64,000 nt of DNA, taken from NCBI GenBank assembly GCA_019426215.1, contig CM033400.1, positions 24,350,568 to 24,414,567 of the forward strand. The letters are read 5' to 3'. Origin of the DNA: Buddleja alternifolia. Taxonomy: Eukaryota; Streptophyta; Magnoliopsida; Lamiales; Scrophulariaceae. How positions within the stretch are numbered: the stretch's first letter is position 1; every line of letters begins with the position of its first letter. The notes under the pieces are model-generated. The model was not told the DNA's origin and made no database searches. It saw nothing but the letters and a program-made list of their open reading frames with translations. Shown piece after piece: positions 10,885-21,185 of the stretch. Position numbers and translations under genes: made by a program.

Positions 10885-11197
10885 GTTCAAATCCATTTGC
10901 TCAGAAAATGGGGTGGGTTGAACCTAAGAAAGGCTGTGAGCATTACTAAGCATAAGATGCCCTATGGGATCATTGGTTTCATTACTTAGCTCAGAAAATG
11001 GGGGTAATGAATTGATGATTGGCCAAGGGATATTTGATGGGTCGAGGCTAACATTGACTACCATGTGTTAGCTCAGAAAATGGGGCACATGCGAAAGATA
11101 AGGAAAAAGATCTTGAAAACTATCAAGGAAGATAGAAGGCCCGGTAAGGCTACTGTTCGAACTAGTCATATGTTAGCTCAGAAAATGGGGCATATGA
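10885..11197 (+). ncRNA. array of four constant-loop, variable-stem hairpins
   Basis: The 18-nt loop TTAGCTCAGAAAATGGGG occurs at 10986-11003, 11068-11085 and 11173-11190, with a variant starting TTTG at 10896-10913. Each is tightly bracketed by a different complementary stem: GTTCAAATCCA/TGGGTTGAAC (with G-U pairs and one bulge), TTCATTAC/GTAATGAA, CATGTG/CACATG, TCATATG/CATATGA. Start-to-start spacing is 90, 82 and 105 nt. The last hairpin ends 183 bp before the gag ATG. The pattern is seen directly; an RNA packaging or translation role is inferred. Confidence 0.85.
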
Positions 11198-11379
11198 TGA
11201 AGTTTGAATAGATCTCAAGCCCACTAAAGAATTAACTATTCTTCGAATCACACCAAGAGGGTGGTGGGATTTGAAAAAATAGTGGGAGACTAGTACAATT
11301 AAAGACCAAATTGTATAAGAACTTTATTTGAAAATACATTACTTATCGTCTACCTCGTACATTTTGTAGATAGCACGAA

Positions 11380-12157
11380 ATGGCTAAAAATCCACTTTAT
11401 ACAATTCTCGAAACAAACAAACTGACCGGTCCCGACTTCCCCAATTGGCTAAGACACCTTAAGGTGGTTCTACAATATGAAAAGAAGGACTACATTCGGA
11501 CGGCTGAACAGCCGGGAATAACTCCTGAAAGTACTGATAAGGATAGAGAGTACGTTAAGCTTTGGTCGGATGACAATATCCAAGCGAGATGCCTTATCAT
11601 GACTACAATGTCAAATGAGTTGCAAAAGCAACATGAGAATATGATATTGGCAAAGGATATTGTCAACCGCCTTGAAGAGTTGTACGGTACTAGAACAAGG
11701 AGAGAGAGGTATGCTATCTCGAAGTAACTGTTTGGAGCAAGGATGAGTGAAGGTGCATTTGTCAGTGATCACGTCCTTAAGATGATTCAATTAATTCACA
11801 AGATGAACGATTTGGACGTGGTGCTTGATGGAGACCTTTGCGTCAACCTAGTCCTTCAGTCTCTCCCAAGGTCTTATGACCAATTCGTCATCAACTTCAA
11901 CATGAACAACTTGAATGCCTCATTAAATGAGTTGTTGAACATGTTGACAAGTGCTGAGAGCACCATCAAAAGGACAAGTCGGTGTTTCTTATGAATTCAT
12001 CTTCTAAACCTAAGAAGGGTAACAAGAATAAGAATAAGTCTAAGAAGCTGAAAGGTAGTGATGTGTTAAGAAGGTGAAAAAAGCCAAATCAGATAAGTGC
12101 TTTAAATGTGAGAAGACTGGGCACTGGCAAAGGAACTGCAAAGAGCCGCCGACTTAA
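11380..12157 (+). pseudogene. copia Gag
   Basis: The ATG at 11380 opens a typical copia-type gag polypeptide (M-A-K-N-P-L...LTGPDFPNWLRHLK). A stop at about 11727 is followed in the same frame by the rest of the capsid-like domain ('LVLQSLPRSYDQFVINFNMN'). A frame change near 11994 precedes a CX2CX4HX4C zinc knuckle (CFKCEKTGHWQRNC, about 12098-12139) and a final stop at 12155-12157. Gag packages the element RNA in cytoplasmic particles. At least two lesions mean no intact protein is made. Confidence 0.85.
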
Positions 12158-12600
12158 GGTACGTTCTTTGTTGAAGTTAACTTTTCAGCTAATGATTCTT
12201 TTTGGATTCTAGACACTGGATGTGGAGTTCATATCTGTAATAACTTGCAGAAGATGACAAGAATCAAGGAGCTAAGTAGAGGAGACATGACCCTGCGGAT
12301 GAGAAATGGAGCACGGGTTGCTGCCAAAGCCATGGGGACGATCTACTTAGGGATAGAAGATAGAAATTTAGTATTAAATTCTGTTTATTTTTTTCCTGAA
12401 ATAATAAGAAACATTATCTCGATTCCGGTTTTGGATCGAGAGGGTTATTGTTTTAAGATTCGTAATAATACTTTGTTTTTATCTTATGAATCGTCTCTTA
12501 TTATGGAATCAAAATTGCAAGATGGAGTTTATACTATTTTCCCAAGAATTTCTAATCTCAATATTCAACAAACAAATAAACGTGAATGAGATAATCAAGC
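12158..12600 (+). pseudogene. copia aspartic protease
   Basis: It contains the retropepsin motif 'WILDTGCGVHIC' (D-T-G active site) just before 12245, then a body with 'GIEDRNLVLNSVYFFPEI-RNIISI', characteristic of copia proteases. The enzyme would cut the Gag-Pol polyprotein. It is separated from gag by a stop and from the integrase by a stop at 12587-12589. Confidence 0.8.
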
Positions 12601-13759
12601 AAACGCACTCATGTGGCACGAGATACTAGGTCATATCTCCAAAGAAAGAATTCGAATCCTAGCAACTCATTTATGCCTCCAAAACTTAGATGAATTGACA
12701 ACTTGCGAATTGTGTCTCAAAGGGAAAATGACCAAGTTGCCATTTTCGGGTAAAGCAAAATGAGCCACAAGTCCATTGGATTTGATCCATACGGATGTGT
12801 GCGGCCCTATGAGCATAAATGCTCGAGGAGGATTTAGCTACTTCATAACCTTCAGCGACAATCACTCTCGGTATGGTTTTGTATATCTGATGAGATATAA
12901 ATCTGAATCCTTTGAGAAATTCAAGAAGTTTAGATATGAGGTAGAGAAGCAACTTGGAACAAGTATTAAAGCTCTTCGATCTGATCGGGGTGGAGAATAC
13001 TTGTCTTCCGAGTTCATTGATTATCTTAAAGAGAATGGGATTCTCTCATAGTGGACTCCGCCAGGCACGCCTCAACATAACGGGGTAGCCGAGCGAAGGA
13101 ATCGAACATTGTTGGATATGGTTCGATCCATGATGAGTTTCACTGAAGTTCTTAAGTCCATGTGGGGCTATGCGCTTGAAACGTCAACCTATCTATTGAA
13201 TAGGGCGCCGTCCAAGGCTGTGCCCAAGACCCCATATGAAACTTGGTGTGGAAAGTCACCCTCGTATGCTCACTTGAGAATATGGGGGTGCCCCGCTTAT
13301 GTAAAGCATTTAGTGGGAGACAAATTGGATCCCAAATCCTCTTTGTGTTATTTTGTAGGGTATCCAAAGGAAACTATTGGATACTACTTTTACAATCATG
13401 TGGAACAAAAGGTGAATGTTTCAAGAAATGACAATTTCCTAGAAAAAGGATTCCTTTTGGATAGGAAAGGCAAGGCTGTAGAGCTTAATGAGATGAATCA
13501 AAGTGATTTGAATCAAGGAGTACAAAATAACCTTCCTGACACCAATGAAGCTAATTCCGATATACCTACTAAGAACACACAACCCTTGAGGAGATCTGAA
13601 AGAGTCCCAAAGGCACCTGAAAGATGGCTTGGCTTGTTGGAAGAAAAGAACTCAGAAGATCCTCCCTTTGACTCTGATCCAAAGAGTTATAAGGAAGCAA
13701 TGTCTAACATTAATTCGGGAAATGGCTTGAAGCCATTAAGTCTGAAATGGACTTCATGA
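12601..13759 (+). pseudogene. copia integrase
   Basis: It starts with the zinc-binding part ('MWHEILGHIS...CELCLKGK', HHCC pattern). The catalytic core follows: first Asp in 'HTDVCGP', second Asp near 'RSDRGGEY', Glu in 'HNGVAERRNRTL'. The C-terminal part includes 'LRIWGCPAYVK' and 'ETIGYYFY'. Stops interrupt it at about 12761 (before 'ATSPLDLIHTD') and 13049. The enzyme inserts the element cDNA. Confidence 0.88.
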
Positions 13760-16270
13760 ACTCCAACAAGGTATAGAACTTGGTGGACCCACCTGAGGGA
13801 ATGAAGCCCATTGGCTGTAAGTGGGTCTATAAGAGGAAGCTTGGAGTCGATGGAGAGGTGGCTACCTATAAAGCACGCCCCATGGCAAAAGGATTCACTC
13901 AGAGGCAAGGTATTGACTATGAGGAAACCTTCTCGCCAGTGGCGATGCTGAAATCAATAAGGATTCTGCTTGCTATATCTACATTTCTCAATTTTGAGAT
14001 CTGGCAGATGGATGTAAACACTGCATTCCTCAATGGAGAGATTCAGGAAGATATATACATGCAACAGCCATAGGGCTTTACATTCGAAACGAGCGAACAC
14101 AAAGTGTGTAAGCTCCAAAGGTCCATTTATGGATTAAAGCAGGCTTCCCGAAGCTGGAATAAACAGTTTGACACTGTCATACAGAAGTATGGATATGTGT
14201 GAAACGTTGAAGAGGCTTGTGTGTACAAGAATGTTAGTGGGAGCGCGGTTACGTTTCTCATACTTTACGTTGATGATATTCTTTTGATCGGAAATGATAT
14301 TGGAATGATACAGTCGACTAAAGTATGGCTGTCTAAACAATTTTCTATGAAGGATATGTTGGGAATTATACGAATAAAACATAGCGGAAAGTAAATTTAA
14401 TTCCCAAAGCCCGAATCATCTCTAATCCTCGTGTTTAATTATGTATAGAAAGATTACCGTTCTCGCGTATGTTGATTTCTGAACGTGATCATTTTCTCTA
14501 ACACCGAATTTGCCAACGTCTCTAATTCGTCACGCCGAAATCAAAAACAAAAAACTCCTCCTTTCTTCCTTGTCAAAGACGGCTAGAGAGAGAGAGAGAG
14601 GTGGGAGACTTTTTCTTGGAGAGAAAGTTATGTAAGTTGCCTTGTGTTATTATTCACCTTGTGATATATTTATATCATTATAAAACAATAACCCTAGCAT
14701 GCAAGAGCCCTATTTGGGCGTCTATTTGGCCGCCCCTTAGTGGGCTCGGAAGCCTTCGGGCTTTCGTCTTGCTTGTTAATTAATTAATCGGATAATTTAT
14801 TTATCCAATAAATAAATTGATAATCCAATTAATTCAATTCCTAATTGATTTATAATTCAATTTCTCCAAGAAATTAATTAATTAAATTATCCAATAATTA
14901 ATTACGGCATCCAATGCCGTGAATTTCTCTCAAGTCTTTTTCCCATGTTTTTCCTTTTGCACTTCTTTTAAGCGCGACTCTTTAGGTTCGTCTCAAAAGG
15001 CAATTAGGAGGAATCCAAAGGGGTGTGAGTGACACCTAGCCAGTCTCGTGGCTCACACCATAACCCAATTGAGAATGAATGAATAGGGTCATTTCCAAAC
15101 CTTTACGCCGTGAATACCGTACGTGTATAAACCTTTTATTCTTATATCCCAGTCAAGTAAGAGTCATGGTTTAAAGTCAAACTCATATAACTTGACCATA
15201 TGCCTAAGCTCATAATAAGTCGAGGTATTTAAATGCTTTGGCCAAAGACTTTCATCCTCACTTATTCATGATCGCATAGGATATTTTACTCATTCACTTA
15301 TGAGAGAATAAATTCCATATTGCAAATCAGTTAACAATGCTACTTGCCCATCAAGTCGCACTTCGAGGTCGATTCCACCAACAGGTGATTTGAATCTAAC
15401 TACTCTAATGACAGACTTGATGTCACACGTACCTATCACTACTTATCAGTTTCATCATTAACTGTCAATGAGTAAATACCCATGTGATGAACTAATGCGA
15501 GCTGTGTTCGAACATATCAGTCCAACTGACACATCTATGATATAAATTCCCACTACCATTTCCATTGTGTACGACTGACACTTTCTCTGTCGAAACTTAC
15601 ATCATACAAGTCTTTATTCACTATTGATGCCCAATCAATATTTCTTAGACTTGTGAACCCTTTTAGATGTCAAGGGTCAAACCATTCTAATGTCTTTCCT
15701 CCTATCCCATAGGAGGTAGAAGGTTCGCCTTGTTATCAAGGACTTTACGTTGTTTATTCACACCTTATAAATGCCTATAAGAAAACAACAATCAACTGCC
15801 TTATATTAATAGAAAAACCATAGTTTAGTTACAATGTTTATGCCCTATAAATCTATCCTCTTTATGGCATTCAAGGGCATATACTCTAACAGGATATGGG
15901 AGAGGCATCCTACGTACTTAGTATGAAGATATACCGAGAGAGATCGAGTAGGCTACTGGGACTCTCCCAATCCGCATATATCGATCGCGTACTTAAGAGA
16001 TTTAAGATGGAAGAATCCAAGAGAGGATTCTTGCTAATGGGACATGGGATTACACTTTCCAAGTCGATGTCTCCTAACAGTCGAGAAGAAAGAGTAAGAA
16101 TGTCCCAAATACCTTATGCCTCGGCTATAGGTAGCATAATGTACGCGATGATATGCACATGACACAATGTGGCGTACGCATTAAGTGTGTGCAGCTGTTA
16201 TCAGGCTAATCCCGGTGAAAAGCACTGGAATGCAGCAAAAGCGATCCTTAAGTGCCTTAAAGGACTAAGG
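13760..16270 (+). pseudogene. copia reverse transcriptase, split by a solo LTR
   Basis: The RT begins with 'PIGCKWVYKRKLGVDGEV' and 'DYEETFSPVAMLKSIR', with 'QMDVNTAFLNGE' and the catalytic 'LYVDDILLIGND' (about 14262-14297). It is cut at 14356 by a 1,535-bp solo LTR and resumes at 15897 with 'GEASYVL...LGLSQSAYI'. Stops at about 14071, 14200 and 16160 are additional lesions. It continues into RNase H. Confidence 0.9.
14357..15891 (-). mobile_element. solo LTR of a copia family
   Basis: It is bounded by TGTTGGG on the left and TCTAACA on the right, with a perfect 5-bp duplication GGATA (14352-14356 and 15892-15896); removing it restores the RT frame. In minus orientation it starts TGTTAGAGTATATGCCC, as in the other copia LTRs here, and matches internal blocks of the LTR at 1510-3304. 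No internal region is present, so it is a solo LTR, probably from recombination between LTRs. Confidence 0.92.
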
Positions 16271-16796
16271 ACATGTTTTTGATATACGGACGTGGAAAAT
16301 TGGAGTTAGAGGGATACACTGATTCGAGTTTCCAAACAGATGTGGACGACTCGAAGTCGGTCTCGAGATTTGTCTATCTGCTCAATGGAGGAGCCGTCAG
16401 CTGGAAAAGTTCCAAGCAAGCAACTGTGGCAGACTCCACCACTGAAGCAGAATATATCGCAGCTTCAGAGGCTGTGAAGGAAGGTGTTTGGATAAGGAAC
16501 TCCATCCAACAATTGGGTGTAGTTCCATCTGTTGTAGACGCAGTACCTTTGTACTTTGACAACAGTGGGGGTATTGCGCAAGCAAAGGAGACAAGGTCTC
16601 ATCAAAAATCCAAGCACATACAGAGGAGATACCACTTGATCAGGGAGATCATTGGGAGAGGCGACGTTTGAGTAGAACGTGTGGACTCAGCAGACAATGT
16701 GGCGGACCCGCTCACCGAACCCTTAAGCAAAAAAGTATTTGAAGGATGTCTAGGGAGAATGGGCCTCAAGCACATGGGTAATTGGCACTAAGGCAA
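16271..16796 (+). pseudogene. copia RNase H and Pol C-terminus
   Basis: An open frame from 16273 carries 'GYTDSSFQTDVDDSKS', 'SWKSSKQATVADSTTEAEYIAASEA', 'DNSGGIAQAKE' and 'RSHQKSKHIQRRYHLIRE', all standard for copia RNase H. A stop at 16669-16671 replaces a residue before 'VERVDSADNVADPLTEPL'. This enzyme degrades the RNA strand of the hybrid during cDNA synthesis. Confidence 0.9.
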
Positions 16797-16805
16797 GTGG
16801 GAGGT
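16797..16805 (+). promoter_or_regulatory. copia polypurine tract
   Basis: GTGGGAGGT directly precedes the 3' LTR and would prime plus-strand DNA synthesis. Confidence 0.8.
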
Positions 16806-18862
16806 TGTTAGAGTTTATGCCCGACACACCAATTTTGGGCGTCATTCCATGTAATAATAACTCTAGCTAAACGATCTTTTTCATATAAATAAAGTTAATC
16901 TTTTGGCATTCTTTATTCGTGTATATAGCTTGGTCTTAACTTAGAATAAAGTCCCGAAGGATCACACATAGCTATGGGACATCATTACGCATTGGGAATG
17001 ACAATGATGGAATATGTCTCCAAGGCTATGATCCTTAAACATATGTTCCAAGTCATGAATGGGCTTATATGATGCATACTCTTGATAAAGTGTATCTCGT
17101 TCCATAGATATTGGCATGGTGAAAGACTATGCATATATGAGGGTTCCTATTGTGGGAATAGGTATACTGAAAAACCACATGGAAGTTCCATTAAATGGAA
17201 TCCCAATCGAATCTGGAACTTCTAGTGGTCTTGTAGTATAAGAGTAATCATTAGAACCTGAGGTTCCATTGGATGTCTTATACACAATCGAACATGTCTT
17301 GATTTGTTACATGATTACTTAGATGATCACAAATGGGCAAAATTAGACATGGGCTGATTGTGTATGAAGACACGTGAGAATCAAGATGGGATCTATGTCT
17401 GACATTAGTCTTGTCAATGAATCTCCTATGTTTACATAGTGAATCGACTTAGGAATCTTCGGCCGAAGTATGATATCTAAAGAGGCGTAGGGTTTCCTCG
17501 TTTAGATAGTCGAAAGTCGATCTCACCGTATATAGGAAACATAGTTATTGAATTAATAAGGCTTCGACCTTAGCCACTGCTCTAGATTCAATCGGGAGAT
17601 TAGATGGAGGGATCTTACTTATACAAGGATCAAGATCCAAAAGGCGTATCTTTATCTTCGTCTTTGTCTAGGTTTTCGTGGCCCGTTGCTAGACAGTAAC
17701 CATGATTTGTAAGTGCCGAGAATTAATATGGTGATTAATTTGAGGCTTGATTAAATCAAAGGAATGATTTAATCTAGTGCTTTCTATTATAGGAAAGCAC
17801 ACTAGCACTTTGAGAAAGTGTACTTACTACTAGATAGTAGACGAGCCTAAGGGGTCACACACTTAACTTGTGAGAGTCACTGCTCATATGATGTGATTAA
17901 TCAATTTGAGGAAATTGAGGAAATTAGGAAAGTCTAGTCCTTTCTTAATATGGAATATGAATTAATTGAGGCGATTCAATAAATTCGACTGTTTTAATTA
18001 ATCTTGTAGAATTAATTAAATTAATGGACCTAGTAGAGTCCAAGTATTTTATTTAGTTGGGCTTGGTCCAAGTTAAATAAATAAGTCAATTGGAATAAAT
18101 AAATATAATTAAATGGGTTTTAATTATATAGGAATATTTAATTGATGGGTTTAGCCCATAAGTAAATATGGAGTCAAGAATTAATTCTTGGACTCCAAAT
18201 AAGGATGATAGCCAATTTTTGGGGCCCTTGGCAGTTGGATTCGAAATCTAGGTGAAGAAGGAAAGGGTTTTCTTCTTCTCCAAGTCTTGCAGTTGAATTA
18301 GGACTCTAGGACTCCTATTCTATATATATGAGAATGCAAGACTAAAACCTTAAGCTTTTGAGGAGTGCAAAATTCGAAACCCCAGCTGGAAAATTGAGAG
18401 AGAATTTTCTTTGTCGTTCTTAAGCCAAAAATCGGCCCCTTCCCTTATTCCAATACGACATCGTTTTGTTCATGTGTTGAACTTAACGATTCACATATTC
18501 CATCCCTTCACATAATCAAGCCTAGGTTTTAGACTTAGATCTATTTTGTTGGCTAGCACCAATAATGAAGTAGGTGGTGACTTGAATGAGGTGAGGATAC
18601 ATCTTAGAGGTGCGACGTTTGGAGCACTTAAACCTGGGATACAATCGACGGGCAATTTCCTCCAAGAAATCGCGTGGAATTGCACCACAGGGTTGAAAAG
18701 ATCCTAGATTGTTGCAGTGAGAATTTAATCAAGAGATAAAATTCTCGCAACTTTCTCTATAGCATAATCGAGCACACTATTATTCCTGTTTTGGGTGGTT
18801 GTATGTTTAAATTTTAAATTCCGCTACCACGAGCCTCCCAGGGAATAGAACCCAACCAAACA
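16806..18862 (+). mobile_element. copia 3' LTR
   Basis: TGTTAGAG to CCAAACA, collinear with the 5' LTR with scattered substitutions and one deletion of about 40 bp near 17060. It is followed by the GGATG target duplication. Confidence 0.95.
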
Positions 18863-18867
18863 GGATG

Positions 18868-19518
18868 GCATCCCTTTAGTAAATGACGCATTGGTGATAT
18901 CAGCAACCATCTCAAAGTTTTGGGTGAATAAAGTGTTAGTCGACAGTGGGAGTTCAGCATACATAATTTTCTACAATGCCTTCACCCAATTGGGGGGTAG
19001 ATAATGCTCAACTTCAAGCAGTCAACACCCCCCTTGCGGGATTCACGGGTGAGACCATGGAAGCCTTAGGGGAAGTGTCTCTCCCCATCTCTCTGGGCGC
19101 ATATCATGCACGTTCCACCAAGATGGTCAAGTTCCTAGTGGTCAAAGCCCCCTCCACCTATAATGTCATATTGGGGAGGCCGAGCTTAAACTTATTTCAA
19201 GCAGTCATTTCAACTTACCACATGAAGATCAAGTTTCCCACCCCTGTGGGAGTGGGAGAAGCTATTGGGGATATCAAGGTCGCAAGGGAATGTTATGAAA
19301 ATGCATTGAAGAAACCCAAGAGGAAGCATGGCGACAAGGATCCCATAGACAAAGGGAAACAAATCGCCATCAATTGGATATCGTTGAGAGAAGCTCACTT
19401 GGGGGGCCAGGCCAAATTAGCCCAACGGTCATTCCTAGGTGTCCACTTGCCAACTGATAAGCTCCCTATAGAAATGAACAGCACGTGGAACCACTCCTCG
19501 AACCTGACAATGCACTAA
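18868..19518 (+). pseudogene. Tat-type gypsy protease, main part
   Basis: It contains the aspartic protease signature 'VLVDSGSSAYIIF' (about 18928-18966). A one-base shift near 18990 is followed by 'TPLAGFTGE' and 'YNVILGRPSLNLFQAVISTYHMKIKFPT', typical of plant Tat-clade proteases. The frame continues from the segment left of the copia insertion. The RT and integrase expected next are missing, so this element has lost most of pol. Confidence 0.85.
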
Positions 19519-21185
19519 GCCCCAAGTGGCTTCAGAAGGTAACCCATCGTAAACACCACTTTATTTCATATTCTACTATCAGACAATATCATGTTTGCCA
19601 TGAGCCAAGTGTTTACTTTAAATTTTGAGGTGCCTAAGTGTACCCACGGACATTGTTGTTTTGAGGTGCCTATGTGCACCCCTTCCCCTCCTTTTTGTTA
19701 TTTTCTGCATGGATGATTGAATAATTTTTCTAAGTGTTGGATAGCAACCTTTCTTTATTGCATATGATGAATGTCATTTACACGTGATAGTTTGATAGCA
19801 TAACATACGGGTAGTATGTCACCTCTGGTGATTTAACAACACCCAAAACTAAATTCCCTCGGTATCACCGCTTTCGACTGAGGCTATTTCAAAATTCTAT
19901 TACTTAGTTTATTTTCGCTGCTCTACATGTTACCGTTACAGCAGTTGTTAACACTAGGTCATTGTGGCCACTGGCTGAACGTATATTTGAGTGCTTATGT
20001 CACCATTATTATGTTATCACGTTATCAAAAACTTTTAATGATTAAACGTTTCACCCACATAATGGGGAAGCAAAAATACAAATACGACCCTTGAAGCTAA
20101 TTAAGTTTCCACTAGAGGCGTTATAAAAATTATCTACGATCCCACTCGAGGTCAATATGGGTGGCACCGCGAAAATCCCCCGAACTATCAAAGACTCGAT
20201 CGAGGATGGGCCACCCCATAATCCCTCCAATAATATTGAGAGAGGTTTAGGACTTACAAAAGGTCTCCCCACTCCCATTAAGGTTATGGAACAAGATTAT
20301 GAACAAATAAGAGGCTACCAAACCCCCATTAAAAAGTGACCGCAAGTTCCACAAACCATGTCACTCCTTTACACAAAATAAATATAGTGCAAATAGACTT
20401 TGCTACTCCAAGTGTTGTCACAACCAAACACCAAGGAGATGGCCAAAAAGGTGGTTAGCCCACCCAAAAATGCCAAAACTTACACCCACTAAAGCATTTA
20501 TAATGGGGCAAAGATGCAATTTCACTTCACGTACCAAATGCGTGAAACTAATAGCTATCTAAGCCTCCCAAAACAAATTTCAATTCAAAATACTAGTAGC
20601 AAGCTAATGGCCGCCTACTAAAGAAACAACTAACTAATAGCCGGCTACGAAGTATTCATAGAAAATATTATTCAACCCCACCATATCAAACATGGGAGAA
20701 GAAAATGACTACATGTCAAAGAGAGTAAAAAAAATTTAACTCACTTGCGTCAAATGGACGCTGCCTGGTGACTTACTCCTAAATTTGACAAGCATATTAA
20801 GGAGTAGGGGGCATGGGGGGAGGAAGTCTAGCTAAGTGGCTAACTGTTGTATTATACAAAAATCACCAGCGGCGAAACAACTACAAGCAGTACTAAAGAC
20901 CAGCGGTACCAAAGCTAAAACTCATGATTCATGCATCTGCAAAGTACTAAGGCAAGAAATAAAAAATAATCTATCACTTAGAAAGAGATAGCAATGTTCA
21001 TGAAAATCCCCAAGAGGCAACATGCCAAAGGATAACAAATATCCAATAAGCCGCACACGGCTAAAACAATGTAAGCCCATTCATAGGCAAATAAAAATAA
21101 GTTTTAAAACTCTTAAAACAAAAATTAGAATAAAGACAGTGCAAAAAAGTAAATCCTGATAACGGCTGAGAAAGCGGTCGATGCC
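19519..21185 (+). other. non-coding part of the Tat-type gypsy relic
   Basis: No RT or integrase motif is visible. A phrase around 'ttgaggtgcctaagtg' is duplicated at 19628 and 19659. A polypurine-like tract occurs at about 20798-20832. This is probably the spacer between the deleted pol and the antisense gene. Confidence 0.4.

Larger units (their letters stand above)
7522..18862 (+). mobile_element. complete but defective Ty1/copia retrotransposon
   Basis: An 11,341-bp element with LTRs of 2,095 and 2,057 bp, TG..CA ends, a perfect 5-bp target duplication GGATG (7517-7521 and 18863-18867), a Met-type primer binding site and a polypurine tract. Coding order is Gag, protease, integrase, reverse transcriptase, RNase H, which defines the copia superfamily. 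Several stop codons and a solo LTR in the RT make it defective. It inserted into a Tat-type gypsy protease. The 3' LTR lacks about 40 bp present in the 5' LTR (around 7770-7820). Confidence 0.95.

Noticed and set aside
10885..11190. Regularly spaced repeated words resembling a CRISPR array
   Set aside because: Only four units, plant retroelement context, unequal spacing and pairing flanks; they are leader hairpins.
20798..20832. Polypurine tract that could mark a 3' LTR start of the Tat relic
   Set aside because: No matching LTR follows, and the antisense gene lies beyond it, so the LTR must be further right.
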